DNA of 64,000 nucleotides from Actinotalea caeni (GCF_009733795.1 NZ_WNXX01000010.1:62001-126000), one strand, 5' to 3'; counted from the first letter of the stretch, positions 31,570 through 47,298 are shown. Numbers and translations are program-made. The notes: generated by a model from the sequence alone, not told the origin.

Positions 31570-32775
31570 TCAGCGCACCGCGTCCCGCAACGCGTCGACG
31601 CGGTCGGTGCGCTCCCACGTGAACTCGGGCAGCTCGCGCCCGAAGTGACCGTAGTTGGCGGTCTTGGCGTAGATCGGCCGCAGCAGGTCGAGCTCGGCGA
31701 TGATCGCGGCCGGCCGCAGGTCGAACACCGTCTCGATCGCCCCGACGATACGGTCGACGGGCACGGTCTCGGTCCCGAACGTCTCCACGTGCACCGCGAC
31801 CGGGTGGGCGCGCCCGATCGCGTACGACACCTGCAGCTCGCACCGGCGCGCGAGCCCGGCGGCCACGACGTTCTTGGCGACCCACCGCATCGCGTAGCTC
31901 GCCGACCGGTCGACCTTCGAGGGGTCCTTGCCGCTGAAGGCGCCACCGCCGTGACGTGCCGCGCCGCCGTAGGTGTCGACGATGATCTTCCGGCCGGTGA
32001 GCCCGGCGTCACCCATCGGTCCGCCGATGACGAACATCCCGGTGGGGTTGAGGATCAGCCGCGGCGAGGAGACGTCGATGCCGGTCTCCTCGGCGATCTG
32101 CCGCAGCACCGGCTCGATGACCGCCGAGCGCAGCGTCGGCGCGAGCGTGCGCTCGACGTCGACGGTCTCGTCGTGCTGGGCCGACATCACCACGGTGTGC
32201 ACGGCGACCGGGCGGTCGTCCTCGTAGGCGATCGTCACCTGGGTCTTGCCGTCGGGCCGCAGGAACGGCACCTGCCCGTTCTTGCGCACCTCGGTCAGCC
32301 GCGCCGACAGACGGTGCGCCAGCAGGATCGGCAGCGGCATCAGCTGCCGCGTCTCGTCGGAGGCGTAGCCGAACATCAGGCCTTGGTCGCCGGCGCCCTG
32401 GAGGTCGTAGGGGTCCTGCTCGGAGGCGCCCTGGCGCACCTCGAGCGAGGTGTTCACGCCCTGGGCGATGTCGTCGGACTGCTGGCCGATCGAGATCGAG
32501 ACGCCGCAGGAGTCGCCGTCGAACCCGACGCGGGAGGAGGTGTAGCCGATGCCGGTGACGACGTCGCGCACGATGCGCGGGATCTCGACGTAGCCGCTGG
32601 TCGTCACCTCGCCGGCGACGTGCACGAGGCCGGTCGTCACCATCGTCTCCACGGCGACCCGGGCGTGCGGGTCGTGGCGCAGCATCGCGTCGAGGATCGC
32701 GTCGGAGATCTGGTCGCAGATCTTGTCCGGATGACCCTCGGTGACGGACTCGGAGGTGAACAGGCGGGAGGTCAC
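31570..32775 (-). CDS. metK: S-adenosylmethionine synthetase
   Basis: A 401-residue MetK making S-adenosylmethionine from ATP and methionine. Signatures: [20 protein letters not shown] at the start, [16 protein letters not shown] (the GAGDQG methionine-site hexapeptide), and [17 protein letters not shown] (phosphate-binding loop). The length is standard. The GTG at 32775 overlaps the coaBC stop by 4 bp (GTGA), so the genes are coupled. The SAM made here serves methyltransferases such as RsmB. Confidence 0.97.
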   Translation of the reverse strand: MTSRLFTSESVTEGHPDKICDQISDAILDAMLRHDPHARVAVETMVTTGLVHVAGEVTTSGYVEIPRIVRDVVTGIGYTSSRVGFDGDSCGVSISIGQQSDDIAQGVNTSLEVRQGASEQDPYDLQGAGDQGLMFGYASDETRQLMPLPILLAHRLSARLTEVRKNGQVPFLRPDGKTQVTIAYEDDRPVAVHTVVMSAQHDETVDVERTLAPTLRSAVIEPVLRQIAEETGIDVSSPRLILNPTGMFVIGGPMGDAGLTGRKIIVDTYGGAARHGGGAFSGKDPSKVDRSASYAMRWVAKNVVAAGLARRCELQVSYAIGRAHPVAVHVETFGTETVPVDRIVGAIETVFDLRPAAIIAELDLLRPIYAKTANYGHFGRELPEFTWERTDRVDALRDAVR

Positions 32776-34025
32776 CGTGGCAGCGTAGTGGGCGCCGCCG
32801 ACGTCTCCGGAGCAGCGCCGTCCGCGTCTCGTGCCAGCAGCGCGACGACGGCGTCCAGCAGCCCGCGCGCGACGTCCGCCTTGCTCCCGCTCGCCTCGGT
32901 GACGACCTCGCCGGCGGCGTCGAGCACGACGACCGCGTTCGGCACGTCGCCGAACCCGGTGCCGGCGCCGACGGCGTTGACGGCGAGCAGGTCCGCACCC
33001 TTGCGGCGCGCCTTGGCGCGGCCGTGGTCGAGCACGCTGCCGTGCTCGTCACCGGTCTCGGCCGCGAAGCCGACGACCACCTGGCCCGGCCGCGCCCCGG
33101 CGACGAGACCGGCGAGGACGTCCGGGTTCTCGACGAGGGAGATCGTCAGCCCGTCTCCCGACTTCTTGACCTTCGCGTCGGCGACGGCGGCGGGGCGGTA
33201 GTCCGCGACCGCGGCGGCCATGACGAGCACGTCGGCGGTCGAGGCGCGCTCGGTCATCGCCTCCTGGAGCTGCGCGGTCGTCTCGACCGTGACGACCTCG
33301 ACGCCGTCGGGCAGCAGGGCCGCGTCGACGTTGGCGGCGACCAGGGTGACGTCGGCACCTCGGCGGGCGGCGTCGGTCGCGATCGCGACGCCCTGCCGGC
33401 CCGACGAGCGGTTGCCGAGGAACCGCACCGGGTCCAGCGGCTCGCGCGTGCCGCCCGCGCTGACGACGACGCGGCGGCCTGCGAGGTCCTGCGCCGCGGG
33501 CGGCTCGACCAGCGCGAGCGCAGCGGCGGCGATCGCCTCGGGCTCGGGGAGCCGGCCGGGGCCGGAGTCGGCGCCGGTGAGGCGGCCGTCGTCGGGGTCG
33601 AGCACGTGCACGCCGCGGTCGCGCAGCGTCGCGACGTTCGCGACGGTCGCGGGGTGGTGCCACATCTCCGTGTGCATCGCCGGCGCCATCAGCACCGGGC
33701 AGGTGGCGGTGAGCAGGGTCGCGGTGAGCAGGTCGTCCGCGAGGCCGGCGGCTGCGCGCGCCAGCAGGTCGGCCGTGGCCGGCGCGACGACGACAAGGTC
33801 GGCCTCGCGTCCGATGCGCACGTGCTCGACGGCGTCGGCGCCCTCGAAGACCGACGTGGTCACCGGTCGGCCCGACAGGGCCTCCCAGGTGACGGCGCCG
33901 ACGAACTCCAGCGCGGCCGGCGTCGGGACGACGCGCACGTCGTGACCGGCCTCGCGCAGCAGCCGCAGCAGCAGCGCGGCCTTGTAGGCGGCGATGCCGC
34001 CCGCGACGCCCAGGACGATGCGCAC
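32772..34025 (-). CDS. coaBC: Bifunctional phosphopantothenoylcysteine synthetase/decarboxylase
   Basis: A 417-residue CoaBC (Dfp) catalysing two steps of coenzyme A synthesis. The N-terminal flavin-dependent CoaC domain starts [20 protein letters not shown] and has the [13 protein letters not shown] segment with the active-site region. The C-terminal CoaB domain starts about residue 185 with [20 protein letters not shown], then [13 protein letters not shown], and ends with the KxKK-type [20 protein letters not shown] start with a GAAGGGGG ribosome site. It sits between rpoZ and metK as in M. tuberculosis. Confidence 0.95.
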   Translation of the reverse strand: MRIVLGVAGGIAAYKAALLLRLLREAGHDVRVVPTPAALEFVGAVTWEALSGRPVTTSVFEGADAVEHVRIGREADLVVVAPATADLLARAAAGLADDLLTATLLTATCPVLMAPAMHTEMWHHPATVANVATLRDRGVHVLDPDDGRLTGADSGPGRLPEPEAIAAAALALVEPPAAQDLAGRRVVVSAGGTREPLDPVRFLGNRSSGRQGVAIATDAARRGADVTLVAANVDAALLPDGVEVVTVETTAQLQEAMTERASTADVLVMAAAVADYRPAAVADAKVKKSGDGLTISLVENPDVLAGLVAGARPGQVVVGFAAETGDEHGSVLDHGRAKARRKGADLLAVNAVGAGTGFGDVPNAVVVLDAAGEVVTEASGSKADVARGLLDAVVALLARDADGAAPETSAAPTTLPR

Positions 34026-34078
34026 GCCGAGGCCCCCTTCTCCGAGCTCGTCGACCGGTTCGCGCGGTGCGAGGAGGC

Positions 34079-34342
34079 TCAGTCCTCCTCGGGCTCCACG
34101 GTCAGCAGGCCGGCGCTGATCTCGCGCATCGCGATCGACAGCGGCTTCTCCTGCGGCTCGGTCTCGACGAGCGGGCCCACGTACTCGAGCAGACCCTCGT
34201 TGAGCTGCGCGTAGTAGGAGTTGATCTGGCGCGCGCGCTTGGCGGCCCAGATCACCAGGGCGTACTTGGAGTCGACGTGCTCGAGGAGGGTGTCGATCGG
34301 CGGATCGGTGATGCCCTCGGGCTGGGCGACGGTTCCGGACAT
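34079..34342 (-). CDS. rpoZ: RNA polymerase omega subunit
   Basis: An 87-residue omega subunit, which supports assembly of the beta' subunit. The core [20 protein letters not shown], then [11 protein letters not shown], matches actinobacterial RpoZ. An acidic tail ends TVEPEED. The ATG at 34342 has a GAGG site 8 nt upstream; a longer frame would begin inside the leader. A TAGACT box 91 bp upstream, formed in part by the gmk stop codon, provides a likely promoter. Confidence 0.95.
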   Translation of the reverse strand: MSGTVAQPEGITDPPIDTLLEHVDSKYALVIWAAKRARQINSYYAQLNEGLLEYVGPLVETEPQEKPLSIAMREISAGLLTVEPEED

Positions 34343-34383
34343 GTCAAAGACCTCGCAGGGAGTGACGACGGTGGGCACGACCA

Positions 34384-34402
34384 CGCGCCGGGTACCGGCG
34401 CG
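34384..34402. promoter_or_regulatory. Perfect hairpin in the rpoZ leader
   Basis: CGCGCCGG and CCGGCGCG arms around a 3-nt loop, between the presumed rpoZ start point (about 34426) and its ribosome site. It could be a gmk terminator or a leader element. Confidence 0.3.
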
Positions 34403-34432
34403 GCGCACAGGACGGCACGATGGCCGTGGGCC

Positions 34433-34438
34433 AGTCTA
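34433..34438 (-). promoter_or_regulatory. -10 box of rpoZ, overlapping the gmk stop codon
   Basis: TAGACT on the minus strand; its TAG is the gmk stop codon. Transcription would start near 34426. Confidence 0.4.
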
Positions 34439-35038
34439 CCCGTCCTCGCCCCGGATCAGGGCGACCAGCTCGTCGGTGGCGCGCGTCACGTCGTCGTTGA
34501 CGATCGTGTGGTCGAACTCCGACACCGCCGCCATCTCGATCCGGGCGGTCGCGAGACGCCGCTCCCGCTCCTCGGGGGTCTCGGTGCCGCGCCCGACGAG
34601 CCGCCGCACGAGCTCCTCCCAGGTGGGCGGCGCGAGGAACACGAAGCGCGCCTCGGGCATCGTGATGCGCACCTGGCGCGCGCCCTGCAGGTCGATCTCC
34701 AGCAGCACCGGCCGGCCCTCGGCGAGCCGTTCCTCGACCGGGCCGCGCGGCGTGCCGTAGTGGTGGCGGCCGTGGACGACGGCGTGCTCGAGGAACTCCC
34801 CGCGCGCCACCATGTCGGCGAACTCCTCCGGGGAGAGGAACAGGTAGTGGACGCCGTCGATCTCGCCCGGCCGCGGCGGCCGCGTGGTCGCCGAGACCGA
34901 GAGCCAGATGTCGGGGTACCGCGCGCGGATGTCCGCCGAGACCGTGCCCTTGCCGACGGCGGTCGGGCCCGCCAGCACCGTCAGGCGGGCCGGGGCGGGC
35001 GTGTCGTCGGTCCGGCTCGCGGGAGCCGGCTCAGCCAA
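34436..35038 (-). CDS. gmk: Guanylate kinase
   Basis: A 200-residue guanylate kinase (GMP to GDP). P-loop [23 protein letters not shown]-binding region [20 protein letters not shown] and YLFLSPEEF, then [19 protein letters not shown]. The start is uncertain: TTG at 35038 overlaps the mihF stop by 8 bp and gives about 20 residues before the P-loop; an ATG at 35080 would overlap mihF by 50 bp. It follows mihF, the usual actinobacterial order. Confidence 0.92.
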   Translation of the reverse strand: MAEPAPASRTDDTPAPARLTVLAGPTAVGKGTVSADIRARYPDIWLSVSATTRPPRPGEIDGVHYLFLSPEEFADMVARGEFLEHAVVHGRHHYGTPRGPVEERLAEGRPVLLEIDLQGARQVRITMPEARFVFLAPPTWEELVRRLVGRGTETPEERERRLATARIEMAAVSEFDHTIVNDDVTRATDELVALIRGEDG

Positions 35039-35342
35039 ACTGCTCGACCAGCTTGGCGATCTGGTGCGGGCCGAGGCCACGCACCCGGCGCGACTCGGAG
35101 ATCCCGATCTCGGTCATGATCTGCTTCGCGGTGACACGGCCGACGCCCGGCAGCGACTCCAGCAGCGAGAGCACCTTGAGCTTGCCGATCGCGTCGTCGG
35201 TCTTGCCCTGCTCGATCACCTCGGAGAGCTTGCCTCCGGAGTACTTGAGCCGGTTCTTCACCTCGGCACGGGTCGCACGCGCGGCAGCGGCCTTCTCGAG
35301 CGCTGCGGCTCGCTGCTCGGGCGTGAGGTTGGGAAGGGGCAC
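35031..35342 (-). CDS. mihF: Actinobacterial integration host factor (mIHF/sIHF)
   Basis: A 103-residue nucleoid-associated protein of the actinobacterial IHF family, unrelated in fold to HU/IHF. The basic helical N-terminus ([20 protein letters not shown], then [20 protein letters not shown]) and the helix-two-turn-helix DNA-binding part ([31 protein letters not shown]) are typical. It compacts and bends DNA and affects transcription broadly. The GTG at 35342 has a GAGGTGA ribosome site; a TAGGTT -10 box gives a leader of about 27 nt. Confidence 0.95.
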   Translation of the reverse strand: MPLPNLTPEQRAAALEKAAAARATRAEVKNRLKYSGGKLSEVIEQGKTDDAIGKLKVLSLLESLPGVGRVTAKQIMTEIGISESRRVRGLGPHQIAKLVEQFG

Positions 35343-35375
35343 GGTCTCACCTCGGGTCGGAAGGGCTTGGCATGC

Positions 35376-35381
35376 AACCTA
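35376..35381 (-). promoter_or_regulatory. -10 box of mihF
   Basis: TAGGTT on the minus strand, 33 bp before the GTG at 35342. The start point would be near 35369. Confidence 0.4.
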
Positions 35382-35418
35382 GCGACGCGGACCCGGCGCG
35401 GCAACCGCGGCGGAGCGT

Positions 35419-35496
35419 CCCCGCCGAGATCGAGGGTTCGGGTCGAGATCGAGGGTCTGGATCCTCGATCTCGACCCGAACCTCGATCTCGCGGGG
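35419..35496. repeat. Long near-perfect palindrome between pyrF and mihF
   Basis: Two arms of about 35 nt (left 35419-35454, right 35463-35496) pair with only two single-base bulges around an 8-nt loop (GTCTGGAT). Each arm contains the direct repeat CGAGATCGAGG twice, so the element is both palindromic and internally repeated. No U-tract. It lies beyond the pyrF stop codon and upstream of the mihF promoter. It could be a terminator, a REP-like mobile palindrome or a protein site. The rest of the gap 35343-35552 holds only the mihF promoter. Confidence 0.9.
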
Positions 35497-35552
35497 TGGG
35501 GGCTGCACGGTGGCGCCGCAGGTCGGGGCGCCGCGCGGGTGTCGTCCGCCGG

Positions 35553-36505
35553 TCAGGCGCGGCCGGTCGCGGCGGCGAGCTCGGCCGCCAACCGGCGGGT
35601 GCCCTCGACGAGGCGTGCCGGCGTCGGCCCGAGCCGCAGGATGCTGCGCGAGGCGGAGGCGAGGACGGCGGGCAGCGCGGCGCCGAACGTCGCGCGGAGG
35701 TCCGCCGGACGCCCGCCCTGCTCCCCGATGCCTGGCGCCAGCAGCGGCCCGTGCACGGCGGCGAGGTCGGCGCCGACCTGGCTCGCGGCACCACCGATCG
35801 TCGCGCCGGTGACGAGCCCGACGCTGCCCAGCCGCGCACCCACGGCGATCTCGGCGGCGTTGTCGGCGGCGGCGTGGGCGGCGATCGTGGCCGCGACGCT
35901 GGCGCCGCTCTCGTTGCGCGCGTGCTGCACCTCGGCGCCCTCGGGGTTGGACGTGAGCGCGAGCACGAACACCCCGCGCTGACTCGCCTGCGCGAGACGG
36001 ACCGCAGGAGCCAGGGAGCCGTAGCCGAGGTAGGGCGAGACCGTCACGGCGTCGCCGGCGAGCGCCGACGCCGGGTCGAGGAAGGCGTCGGCGTAGCCCT
36101 CCATCGTCGAGCCGATGTCACCGCGCTTGGCGTCGACGATGCAGAGCACGTGGGCGGCCCGCGCGGTCGCGACGACCTCCTCGAGGACCGCCACGCCCTG
36201 GCTGCCCCACCGCTCGAAGAAGGCGGCCTGCGGCTTGACCGCGGCGACGTGGGGCCCGACGGCCTCCAGGGTGCGCAGCGCGAGCTCGCGCAGCCCGGGG
36301 ACGCCGTCGGGCAGGCCCCACTCGTGCACGAGGGACGGGTGCGGGTCGATGCCGACGCAGAGCGGCCCATGGACGTCCATCGCGTCGGCGAGGCGCGTGC
36401 CGAAGGGCAGCGCCCGCACCTCGTGCGCCCCGGCGTCACCGTTCGTGGCCGCCGTGGACCCGCTGGATCCCGTGGCCGGGGTGCTGCTGGCGCCCGGTAC
36501 CTCGG

Positions 36506-36509
<4 letters not shown>
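35553..36509 (-). CDS. pyrF: Orotidine-5'-phosphate decarboxylase (type 2)
   Basis: A 318-residue OMP decarboxylase forming UMP, the last step of the pathway encoded by this cluster. The type-2 (actinobacterial) signature is [20 protein letters not shown] with the catalytic Lys and Asp; [20 protein letters not shown] opens the barrel. Residues about 1-30 are a Ser/Thr/Gly-rich extension. The ATG overlaps the carB stop by 4 bp. Confidence 0.95.
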
Positions 36510-39825
<3,316 letters not shown>

Positions 39826-39826
<1 letters not shown>

Positions 39827-41037
39827 CAGTGGCTGGTCCTGTCGGTGATGAGGGCGACGAAGCGGTCGAAGAGGTACGCGGCGTCGTGCGGGCCGGCCGC
39901 GGCCTCCGGGTGGTACTGGACGGAGAAGGCGGGGATGTCGAGGCAGCGCAGCCCCTCGACCACCTGGTCGTTGAGACCGACGTGCGAGACGACGACGCGG
40001 CCGTACCGACCACCGTCGTGCGGGGCGAGGAACTCCTCCCCGATCGGAGCGTCGACCGCGAACCCGTGGTTGTGCGAGGTGATCTCGACCTTGCCGGTCT
40101 CGACGTCCATGACCGGCTGGTTGATGCCGCGGTGCCCGAAGGTGAGCTTGTAGGTGCCCAGCCCCAGCGCGCGGCCCAGGATCTGGTTGCCGAAGCAGAT
40201 CCCGAAGTACGGGATCTTCCGGTCGAGCACCGCACGCAGCAGCTCGACCTCGTGGACCGACGCCTCCGGGTCGCCCGGGCCGTTGGAGAAGAACACGCCG
40301 TCCGGCTGCACCGCGAGCACGTCGGAGATCGTCGACGTCGAGGGCAGCACGTGCACCTCGACACCGCGCTCGGCGAGCCGCTGCGGTGTCATCGCCTTGA
40401 TGCCGAGGTCGATCGCCGCGACGCGCGCGAGCGGCGGCCGGTCCTCGAACTCGCCCGCGGGCGCGACGACGTAGGGCTGCTCCGTGGTCACCTCGCGCGC
40501 GAGGTCCGCGCCGACCATCTGCGGCGCGCTGCGCACCCGCTGGAGCAGCTCGGCCTCGCCGTGCGAGCCGGGCAGTTCGGGCAGGCTGTCGCCGGAGAAG
40601 ATGCCGGCGCGCATGACGCCGCGGTCGCGCAGGTGCCGCGTGAGCGCCCGGGTGTCGACGTCGCAGATGCCGACCACGCCCTGAGCGGCGAGCTCGTCGT
40701 CCAGCTCGCGTGCCGAGCGCCAGCTCGAGGCGCGGCGCGCGGGATCCCGCACGACGTACCCGGCCACCCAGATGCGGCCCGACTCCGGGTCCTCGTCGTT
40801 GACGCCGGTGTTGCCGACGTGCGGCGCCGTCATGACGACGATCTGCCGGTGGTAGGAGGGGTCGGTGAGCGTCTCCTGGTAGCCGGTCATGCCGGTCGAG
40901 AAGACGATCTCGCCCAGCGTCTCGCCGCGCGCGCCGTAGGCGCGGCCGCGCAGCACGTAGCCGTCCTCGCAGACGAGCAGCGCCTCGTCGGCGTCCCGGC
41001 CGCCGGCGGCGGCGGGTGTCGTGGCGGTGAGAGTCAT
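39826..41037 (-). CDS. carA: Carbamoyl-phosphate synthase small subunit (glutaminase)
   Basis: A 403-residue CarA. The N-terminal CPSase domain ([20 protein letters not shown]) is followed by a class-I glutamine amidotransferase domain with the nucleophilic Cys in [20 protein letters not shown] and the His/Glu pair in [13 protein letters not shown]. It supplies ammonia to CarB. Its ATG overlaps the stop of the small membrane protein upstream by 4 bp. Confidence 0.97.
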
Positions 41038-41501
41038 CGGGTCCCCCCGGGGTCGGTCAGGCCGCTGATGCGGTCGGTCAGTCGGTCACGTTCGGTGCGG
41101 TTGCGCGTGCGCAGCCCGGTCTCCAGCGCCTGCCCGCCGTGGTGCCAGCGGAGCACGACCATCGAGTCGGTCCGGCGGACGTCGTCGAGCTGGCGGGCGG
41201 GCACGAACAGGTCGGGTGCGCCGCGGCGGGCGAGCAGCAGGCCGTCGGTGCGGACGAGCGCGACGGCCTCGCAGCGCCGGCCCAGGCCGCGTGCGACGAC
41301 ACGCTGGGTGTGGTCGCCGGCGACGGTGGTGCCGACGTAGGTGGTGGTGACGCCGTGGTCCGCGCCCCCGGCCGGCACACGCGGCAGCGGCGGCAGCGCC
41401 GGCCCGCTGCGGGGCGCGGGCGCGAACCGGCTGCGCCGCACCGTGACGAGCACGAGCAGCGCGAGCGCGGCGAGCGCCAGCACCGGCCAGAGGAACCTCA
41501 C
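41034..41501 (-). CDS. Small membrane protein of the pyr operon (PH-like, Rv1382-like)
   Basis: A 155-residue protein with one N-terminal membrane helix ([19 protein letters not shown]), a Pro-rich linker, and a soluble beta-rich domain ([40 protein letters not shown]). A similar membrane protein stands between pyrC and carA in many actinobacteria, e.g. Rv1382; its function is unknown. GTG at 41501 overlaps the pyrC stop, and its own stop overlaps carA, so translation is coupled on both sides. Confidence 0.82.
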   Translation of the reverse strand: MRFLWPVLALAALALLVLVTVRRSRFAPAPRSGPALPPLPRVPAGGADHGVTTTYVGTTVAGDHTQRVVARGLGRRCEAVALVRTDGLLLARRGAPDLFVPARQLDDVRRTDSMVVLRWHHGGQALETGLRTRNRTERDRLTDRISGLTDPGGTR

Positions 41502-42810
41502 GCCGTGCGCTCCTGCGGGACGCCGTCGAGCACGGTGGCGCGGCCGCCGTAGAAGGTCGCGACGACCCTGCCCGGCAGCTCGCGGCCCGCGAACGGGGTG
41601 TTGTCGCTGGCGGTGCGCAGCTCGCGGGGGACGACGGTCCAGCGCGCGTCGGGGTCGACGAGGGTCACGTGCGCGGGCTCGCCGACGGCGAGCGGCCGGC
41701 CCTGGTCGGCGACCCGCCCGATCGCGGCGGGCGCCGCCGACATCGTGCGCGCGACGTCGGCCCAGCCGAAGTCGACGTCGTCGGCCAGCACCATCGAGGA
41801 GATCACGACCGAGAGCGCGGTCTCGAGACCGGTCATGCCGAACGCGGCGGCGTCGAACTCGCAGTCCTTGTCCTCGACCGGGTGCGGCGCGTGGTCGGTC
41901 GCGACGATGTCGATCGTGCCGTCGGCCAGACCGGCGCGCACGGCCGCGACGTCCTCGGCGGTACGCAGCGGCGGGTTGACCTTGAACTGCGGGTCGTAGC
42001 CGCGCACGATCTCGTCGGTCAGCACCAGGTGGTGCGGGGTGACCTCGGCGGTGACCTGGATGCCGCGGCTCTTCGCCCACCGCACGATGTCGACCGAGCC
42101 CGCGGTCGACAGGTGGCAGATGTGCACGCGCGAGCCGACGTGCTCGGCGAGCAGCACGTCGCGCGCGACGATCGACTCCTCGGCGACCGCCGGCCAGCCG
42201 GTCAGCCCCAGCTCGGCCGACACGACGCCCTCGTTCATGACCGCGCCCTCGGTCAGCCGCGGCTCCTGCGCGTGCTGCGCGACGACGCCGTCGAAGGCCT
42301 TGACGTACTCGAGCGCGCGCCGCATGAGCACCGGGTCGGAGACGCAGACGCCGTCGTCGGAGAACACCCGCACGCGCGCGGCGGAGTCCGCCATCGCCCC
42401 GAGCTCGGCGAGCCGCTCCCCCGCCAGCCCCACCGTGACCGCCCCGACCGGGCGCACGTCGACCCAGCCGGCGTCACGGCCGAGCCGCCACACCTGCTCG
42501 ACGACGCCCGCGGTGTCGGCGACCGGCTGCGTGTTCGCCATCGCGTGCACGCACGTGAAGCCGCCGACGGCGGCGGCACGGGTGCCCGACAGCACGGTCT
42601 CGGCGTCCTCGCGGCCGGGCTCGCGCAGGTGGGTGTGGAGGTCGACGAGGCCCGGCAGGACGACGAGCCCGGCGGCGTCGACGACCTGCGCGTCGCCCGC
42701 CTGGGCGGCGGCCTCCGCGCCGGTCGCGGCGATGACGCCGTCGGCCAGCAGCAGGTCGGTCGGGTCGCCGCCGAGCGGCGCGGCCCCTCGGATCAGGTAG
42801 CGGTGCGCGC

Positions 42811-42814
<4 letters not shown>
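41498..42814 (-). CDS. pyrC: Dihydroorotase
   Basis: A 438-residue class-I dihydroorotase (carbamoyl aspartate to dihydroorotate). The metal motif HxH is in [20 protein letters not shown], further His ligands in [13 protein letters not shown] and [11 protein letters not shown], and the catalytic Asp in [21 protein letters not shown] at 42814 overlaps the pyrB stop by 4 bp; a much longer upstream extension is shadow of pyrB. Confidence 0.96.
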
Positions 42815-44436
<1,622 letters not shown>

Positions 44437-44456
44437 AGGTGTGCTGCCAGTCGACG

Positions 44457-44462
44457 ACCCTA
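44457..44462 (-). promoter_or_regulatory. -10 box of the pyr operon, overlapping the upstream stop codon
   Basis: TAGGGT on the minus strand. The TAG is the stop codon of the PLP decarboxylase gene. The start point would be near 44449, giving a leader of about 50 nt that begins just before the PyrR hairpin. Confidence 0.5.
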
Positions 44463-45959
44463 CCGGACCGTGGTCCCCGGCGGCGCTGCCGACGGGCCGT
44501 GTGCGCCGTGTTCCTCGCCACGCGCGAGGGCGTGCGGTCCCGGCTGGCCCCGGTCGGGGTCGACGACGGCGGCCAGCAGCTGGGCGAGCAGCGCGGGCGA
44601 GTGCTCCCGCGGGAGCGCCTCCAGCGTCGCCATCACCGGGGCCAGCTCGGCGGGCAGCCCCTCGGCCGCGACGCGCTCGACCAGCGTGGGGTCGGGCTGC
44701 GGCGTCGGTCGGCCGCGCACCGCGGACGCGCCGGCGGCCAGCGCCGCCACGAGCTCCTCGGCGACCCCGAGGGTGACCGGCGTGAGCGTGAGGTGCGCCG
44801 AGCGGGGCACGACGGTGCCGTCGGGCTGCGGGAACGCCGGCTGGGCCTGCAGCAGGAACCCGCGGGCGCGCACCGCGTCGACGAGCAGGAACGGGTCGAC
44901 GCGCATGTCCGGGCCGGCCTCCTCGTCCGCGACGACCGCCAGCAGCGGACCGACCGGGTCCCCGAGCACGCGGAGCCCGGGCACGTCGCGCAGGGCCGAG
45001 CGCACGTGGTCGGTGGCCTGCGCGGTGCGCGCGACGAGGTCGGCGTAGCCGTCCTCCCCCAGCGTGCGCACGACCGCCCAGGCCGCCGCCATGCCCACCG
45101 CGGACCGGCTGCCCAGCGCCGTCGGGTTCACCACCGGGTAGCCGGGCCAGGAGGACGTCGCGAAGTACTGGGCGAGGTGGCGGTCGCGGCCGCGGTACAG
45201 CACGAGCGAGGCACCCTTCGGCACGAACCCGTACTTGTGCAGGTCCGCCGACATCGAGGTGACGCCCGGGACCCGGAAGTCCCATGGCGGCAGGTCGTGC
45301 GGCCACCAGGGCAGCACCAGACCGCCGACGCACGCGTCGACGTGGAGGTCGACGCCGCGCGCGGCGCAGCCCACGGCGACGTCCTCGACCGGGTCGACGG
45401 CGCCGCTGGGGTAGCTGGGCGCGCTGACGACCGCGAGGGCGACCCGGCCGCCCGCCGCTGCGACGTCGTCGAGCGCGGCGAGCAGGTCGGGGGCGTGCAC
45501 CGCACCGGTGCCCGGGTCGACCGGTACCTCGACGAGGTCGAGACCCAGGTAGGCGGCCGCCTTGCGGAAGGCCGGGTGCGCCGAGGTGGGCAGCACCAGG
45601 GCGAGACGTGCACCACCGCCGGTGGCGCGCGCACGGTCGCGGGCCGACTTCACGGCGAGCAGGCACGACTCGGTGCCGCCCGAGGTCACCGACCCGACGA
45701 CGTCGGAGCCGCCGTGCAGCACCGACCGGCCGAAGGCGACGAGGTCGCGCTCGAGGACGCCGACCGAGGTGAAGGTCGTCGGGTCGAGCCCGTTGACCGG
45801 CAGGAACAGCTCGGCCGCCTCGGCGGCCACGCGGTCGAGGTCGGCGCGACCGCTGTCGTAGACGTAGGAGAGCACGCGGCCGCCGTGCGTGGGCGGGTCG
45901 GCCGCGCGCAGGGCGCGCAGGGTCGCGAGGACGTCCTCGGCGGGGTCGTTGTCGGTCAT
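44460..45959 (-). CDS. PLP-dependent decarboxylase/lyase, fold type I
   Basis: A 499-residue group-II pyridoxal-phosphate enzyme resembling sphingosine-1-phosphate lyases and glutamate/tyrosine decarboxylases. The PLP region contains [20 protein letters not shown], the stacking His segment [34 protein letters not shown] with the pyridine-N Asp, and the Schiff-base Lys in [18 protein letters not shown]. The last 60 residues are low-complexity. The substrate may be an amino acid or a sphingoid-like phosphate. It is followed directly by the pyr operon promoter. ATG at 45959. Confidence 0.85.
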   Translation of the reverse strand: MTDNDPAEDVLATLRALRAADPPTHGGRVLSYVYDSGRADLDRVAAEAAELFLPVNGLDPTTFTSVGVLERDLVAFGRSVLHGGSDVVGSVTSGGTESCLLAVKSARDRARATGGGARLALVLPTSAHPAFRKAAAYLGLDLVEVPVDPGTGAVHAPDLLAALDDVAAAGGRVALAVVSAPSYPSGAVDPVEDVAVGCAARGVDLHVDACVGGLVLPWWPHDLPPWDFRVPGVTSMSADLHKYGFVPKGASLVLYRGRDRHLAQYFATSSWPGYPVVNPTALGSRSAVGMAAAWAVVRTLGEDGYADLVARTAQATDHVRSALRDVPGLRVLGDPVGPLLAVVADEEAGPDMRVDPFLLVDAVRARGFLLQAQPAFPQPDGTVVPRSAHLTLTPVTLGVAEELVAALAAGASAVRGRPTPQPDPTLVERVAAEGLPAELAPVMATLEALPREHSPALLAQLLAAVVDPDRGQPGPHALARGEEHGAHGPSAAPPGTTVR

Positions 45960-46011
45960 GGCGTGCGCCTGCGGGGGGCGGGCCGCGTCGTGCGCGACCC
46001 GCCCCCTCGGC

Positions 46012-47298
46012 TCATCCTCCTGCGATGGTGGAGCTGATCACCGAGTCGGCCATGAGGCCGAAGTCGTCGGTCAGCTGCTCGACGTCGGTGTGGTCGGGGT
46101 AGAAGAACACCGTCGCGAGCGACATCAGGTTGTCGGACTCCCGGATGGTGACGACCGTGGTGACCTGCATGAGGTACGACCCGCTGGAGTCGCTCACGGT
46201 CCACGAGGCGCTCTGGGCCACCGAGTCGGCGCCCGAGCCGACGTCGAGCGCCGTCGGCTCACCGAGCTGGGCGTCGGTGCTGTCCTCGGCCAGCCAGCTC
46301 AGGTAGGCCTCCGCCTCGTCGGCGGCACCGGAGCTGCTGGACAGGAAGAAGGCCTCGCCGTAGAAGGTCGAGACGCCGTCGTAGAGGACGACGTAGCCGT
46401 CGCCGCGCTCGACCTCGTCCCAGCCGTCGGCCGGCACGATCGACACGCCGTGGGCCACCTCCACCGCGTCACCGGTGGGCCCGTCGGGCCCGTCGGTGGC
46501 CGGGTCGTCGGGCTCGTCGGTGGCGGGGTCGTCCGGCTCGTCGGTCGCGGGGTCGTCGGGCTCGTCGGTCGCGGGGTCGTCCGGCTCGGTGGTCTCCGTG
46601 CCCGTGGGGGTGACGACCGGCGTGGGGTCGTCCCCGGGGCCCACGAGCCTCGTGATGCCCAGCACGAGCAGCACGACGAGCGCGAGCGCGCCGAGCGCGA
46701 GCCCGGCGATCTTGCCGTTGCTCATGCGCGGCCGCTGCGGCGGCTGACCGCCGCCGTAGCCGGGCCCGGGCTGCTGCGGGTAGCCACCGCCGTAGCCCGG
46801 CTGCGGCCCGGCCGGGTACCCCGGCTGCTGCGGCTGGCCGTAGCCCTGCCCCGGCACCGGACCCGGCTGCGCTGCCCAGCCCTGCGCGGGCTGGCCGTAG
46901 CCGGGCTGCTGCGGCGGCGCCGGCGGGGCCTGGTAGCCACCGGCCGCCTGGTAGCCGGCAGGCGGCTGCTGGTGAGGCTGCGGCACCGGCGCCCCGTAGC
47001 CGGGCTGCTGCGGCCCCTGGTACGCCTGCCCGGCGGGCGGCGCCTGTGGCGGCAGCGGCTGCTGGCCTGCCGGCTGCGCCGGGACCGACGCCGGCGGCGC
47101 GGCCTGCGCGGCGGGCGCGGTCGGGGCGGGCTGTGCCGATGCGGCCGGCTGAGCGTGCGGTGCTGCCTCTGCGGGTGCGACACCGGTCGGCTGCTGGGGC
47201 CCTGGCGCGTGCTCCGGCGTCGTGCCCGGCTCGGGCTGCGGCGGGCCGGCGTGCGGCTCGGGCTGCTGACCCTGCGGCTGCTGTCCCTGGTCGCTCAT
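46012..47298 (-). CDS. Pro/Gln/Gly-rich single-pass membrane protein
   Basis: A 428-residue protein. About 190 residues of Pro/Gln/Gly/Tyr-rich, disordered cytoplasmic sequence (QQPGYGQPAQG, PQQPGYPAGPQPGYGGGYPQ) end in KIAGLALGALALVVLLVLGI, a membrane helix. Outside follow a linker with four copies of the octapeptide DEPDDPAT and a folded C-terminal domain of about 160 residues (VEVAHGVSIVPADGWDEVER to MADSVISSTIAGG), resembling DUF-type extracytoplasmic domains of actinobacterial membrane proteins. Function unknown. Its ATG overlaps the stop of the PrsW-like gene by 4 bp, so the two products are likely partners. Confidence 0.8.
   Translation of the reverse strand: MSDQGQQPQGQQPEPHAGPPQPEPGTTPEHAPGPQQPTGVAPAEAAPHAQPAASAQPAPTAPAAQAAPPASVPAQPAGQQPLPPQAPPAGQAYQGPQQPGYGAPVPQPHQQPPAGYQAAGGYQAPPAPPQQPGYGQPAQGWAAQPGPVPGQGYGQPQQPGYPAGPQPGYGGGYPQQPGPGYGGGQPPQRPRMSNGKIAGLALGALALVVLLVLGITRLVGPGDDPTPVVTPTGTETTEPDDPATDEPDDPATDEPDDPATDEPDDPATDGPDGPTGDAVEVAHGVSIVPADGWDEVERGDGYVVLYDGVSTFYGEAFFLSSSSGAADEAEAYLSWLAEDSTDAQLGEPTALDVGSGADSVAQSASWTVSDSSGSYLMQVTTVVTIRESDNLMSLATVFFYPDHTDVEQLTDDFGLMADSVISSTIAGG
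46495..46590. repeat. 24-bp tandem coding repeat
   Basis: About four copies of a 24-bp unit encoding the acidic octapeptide DEPDDPAT in the extracytoplasmic linker of the Pro-rich membrane protein. The copies differ at third codon positions. Likely length-variable between strains. Confidence 0.8.
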
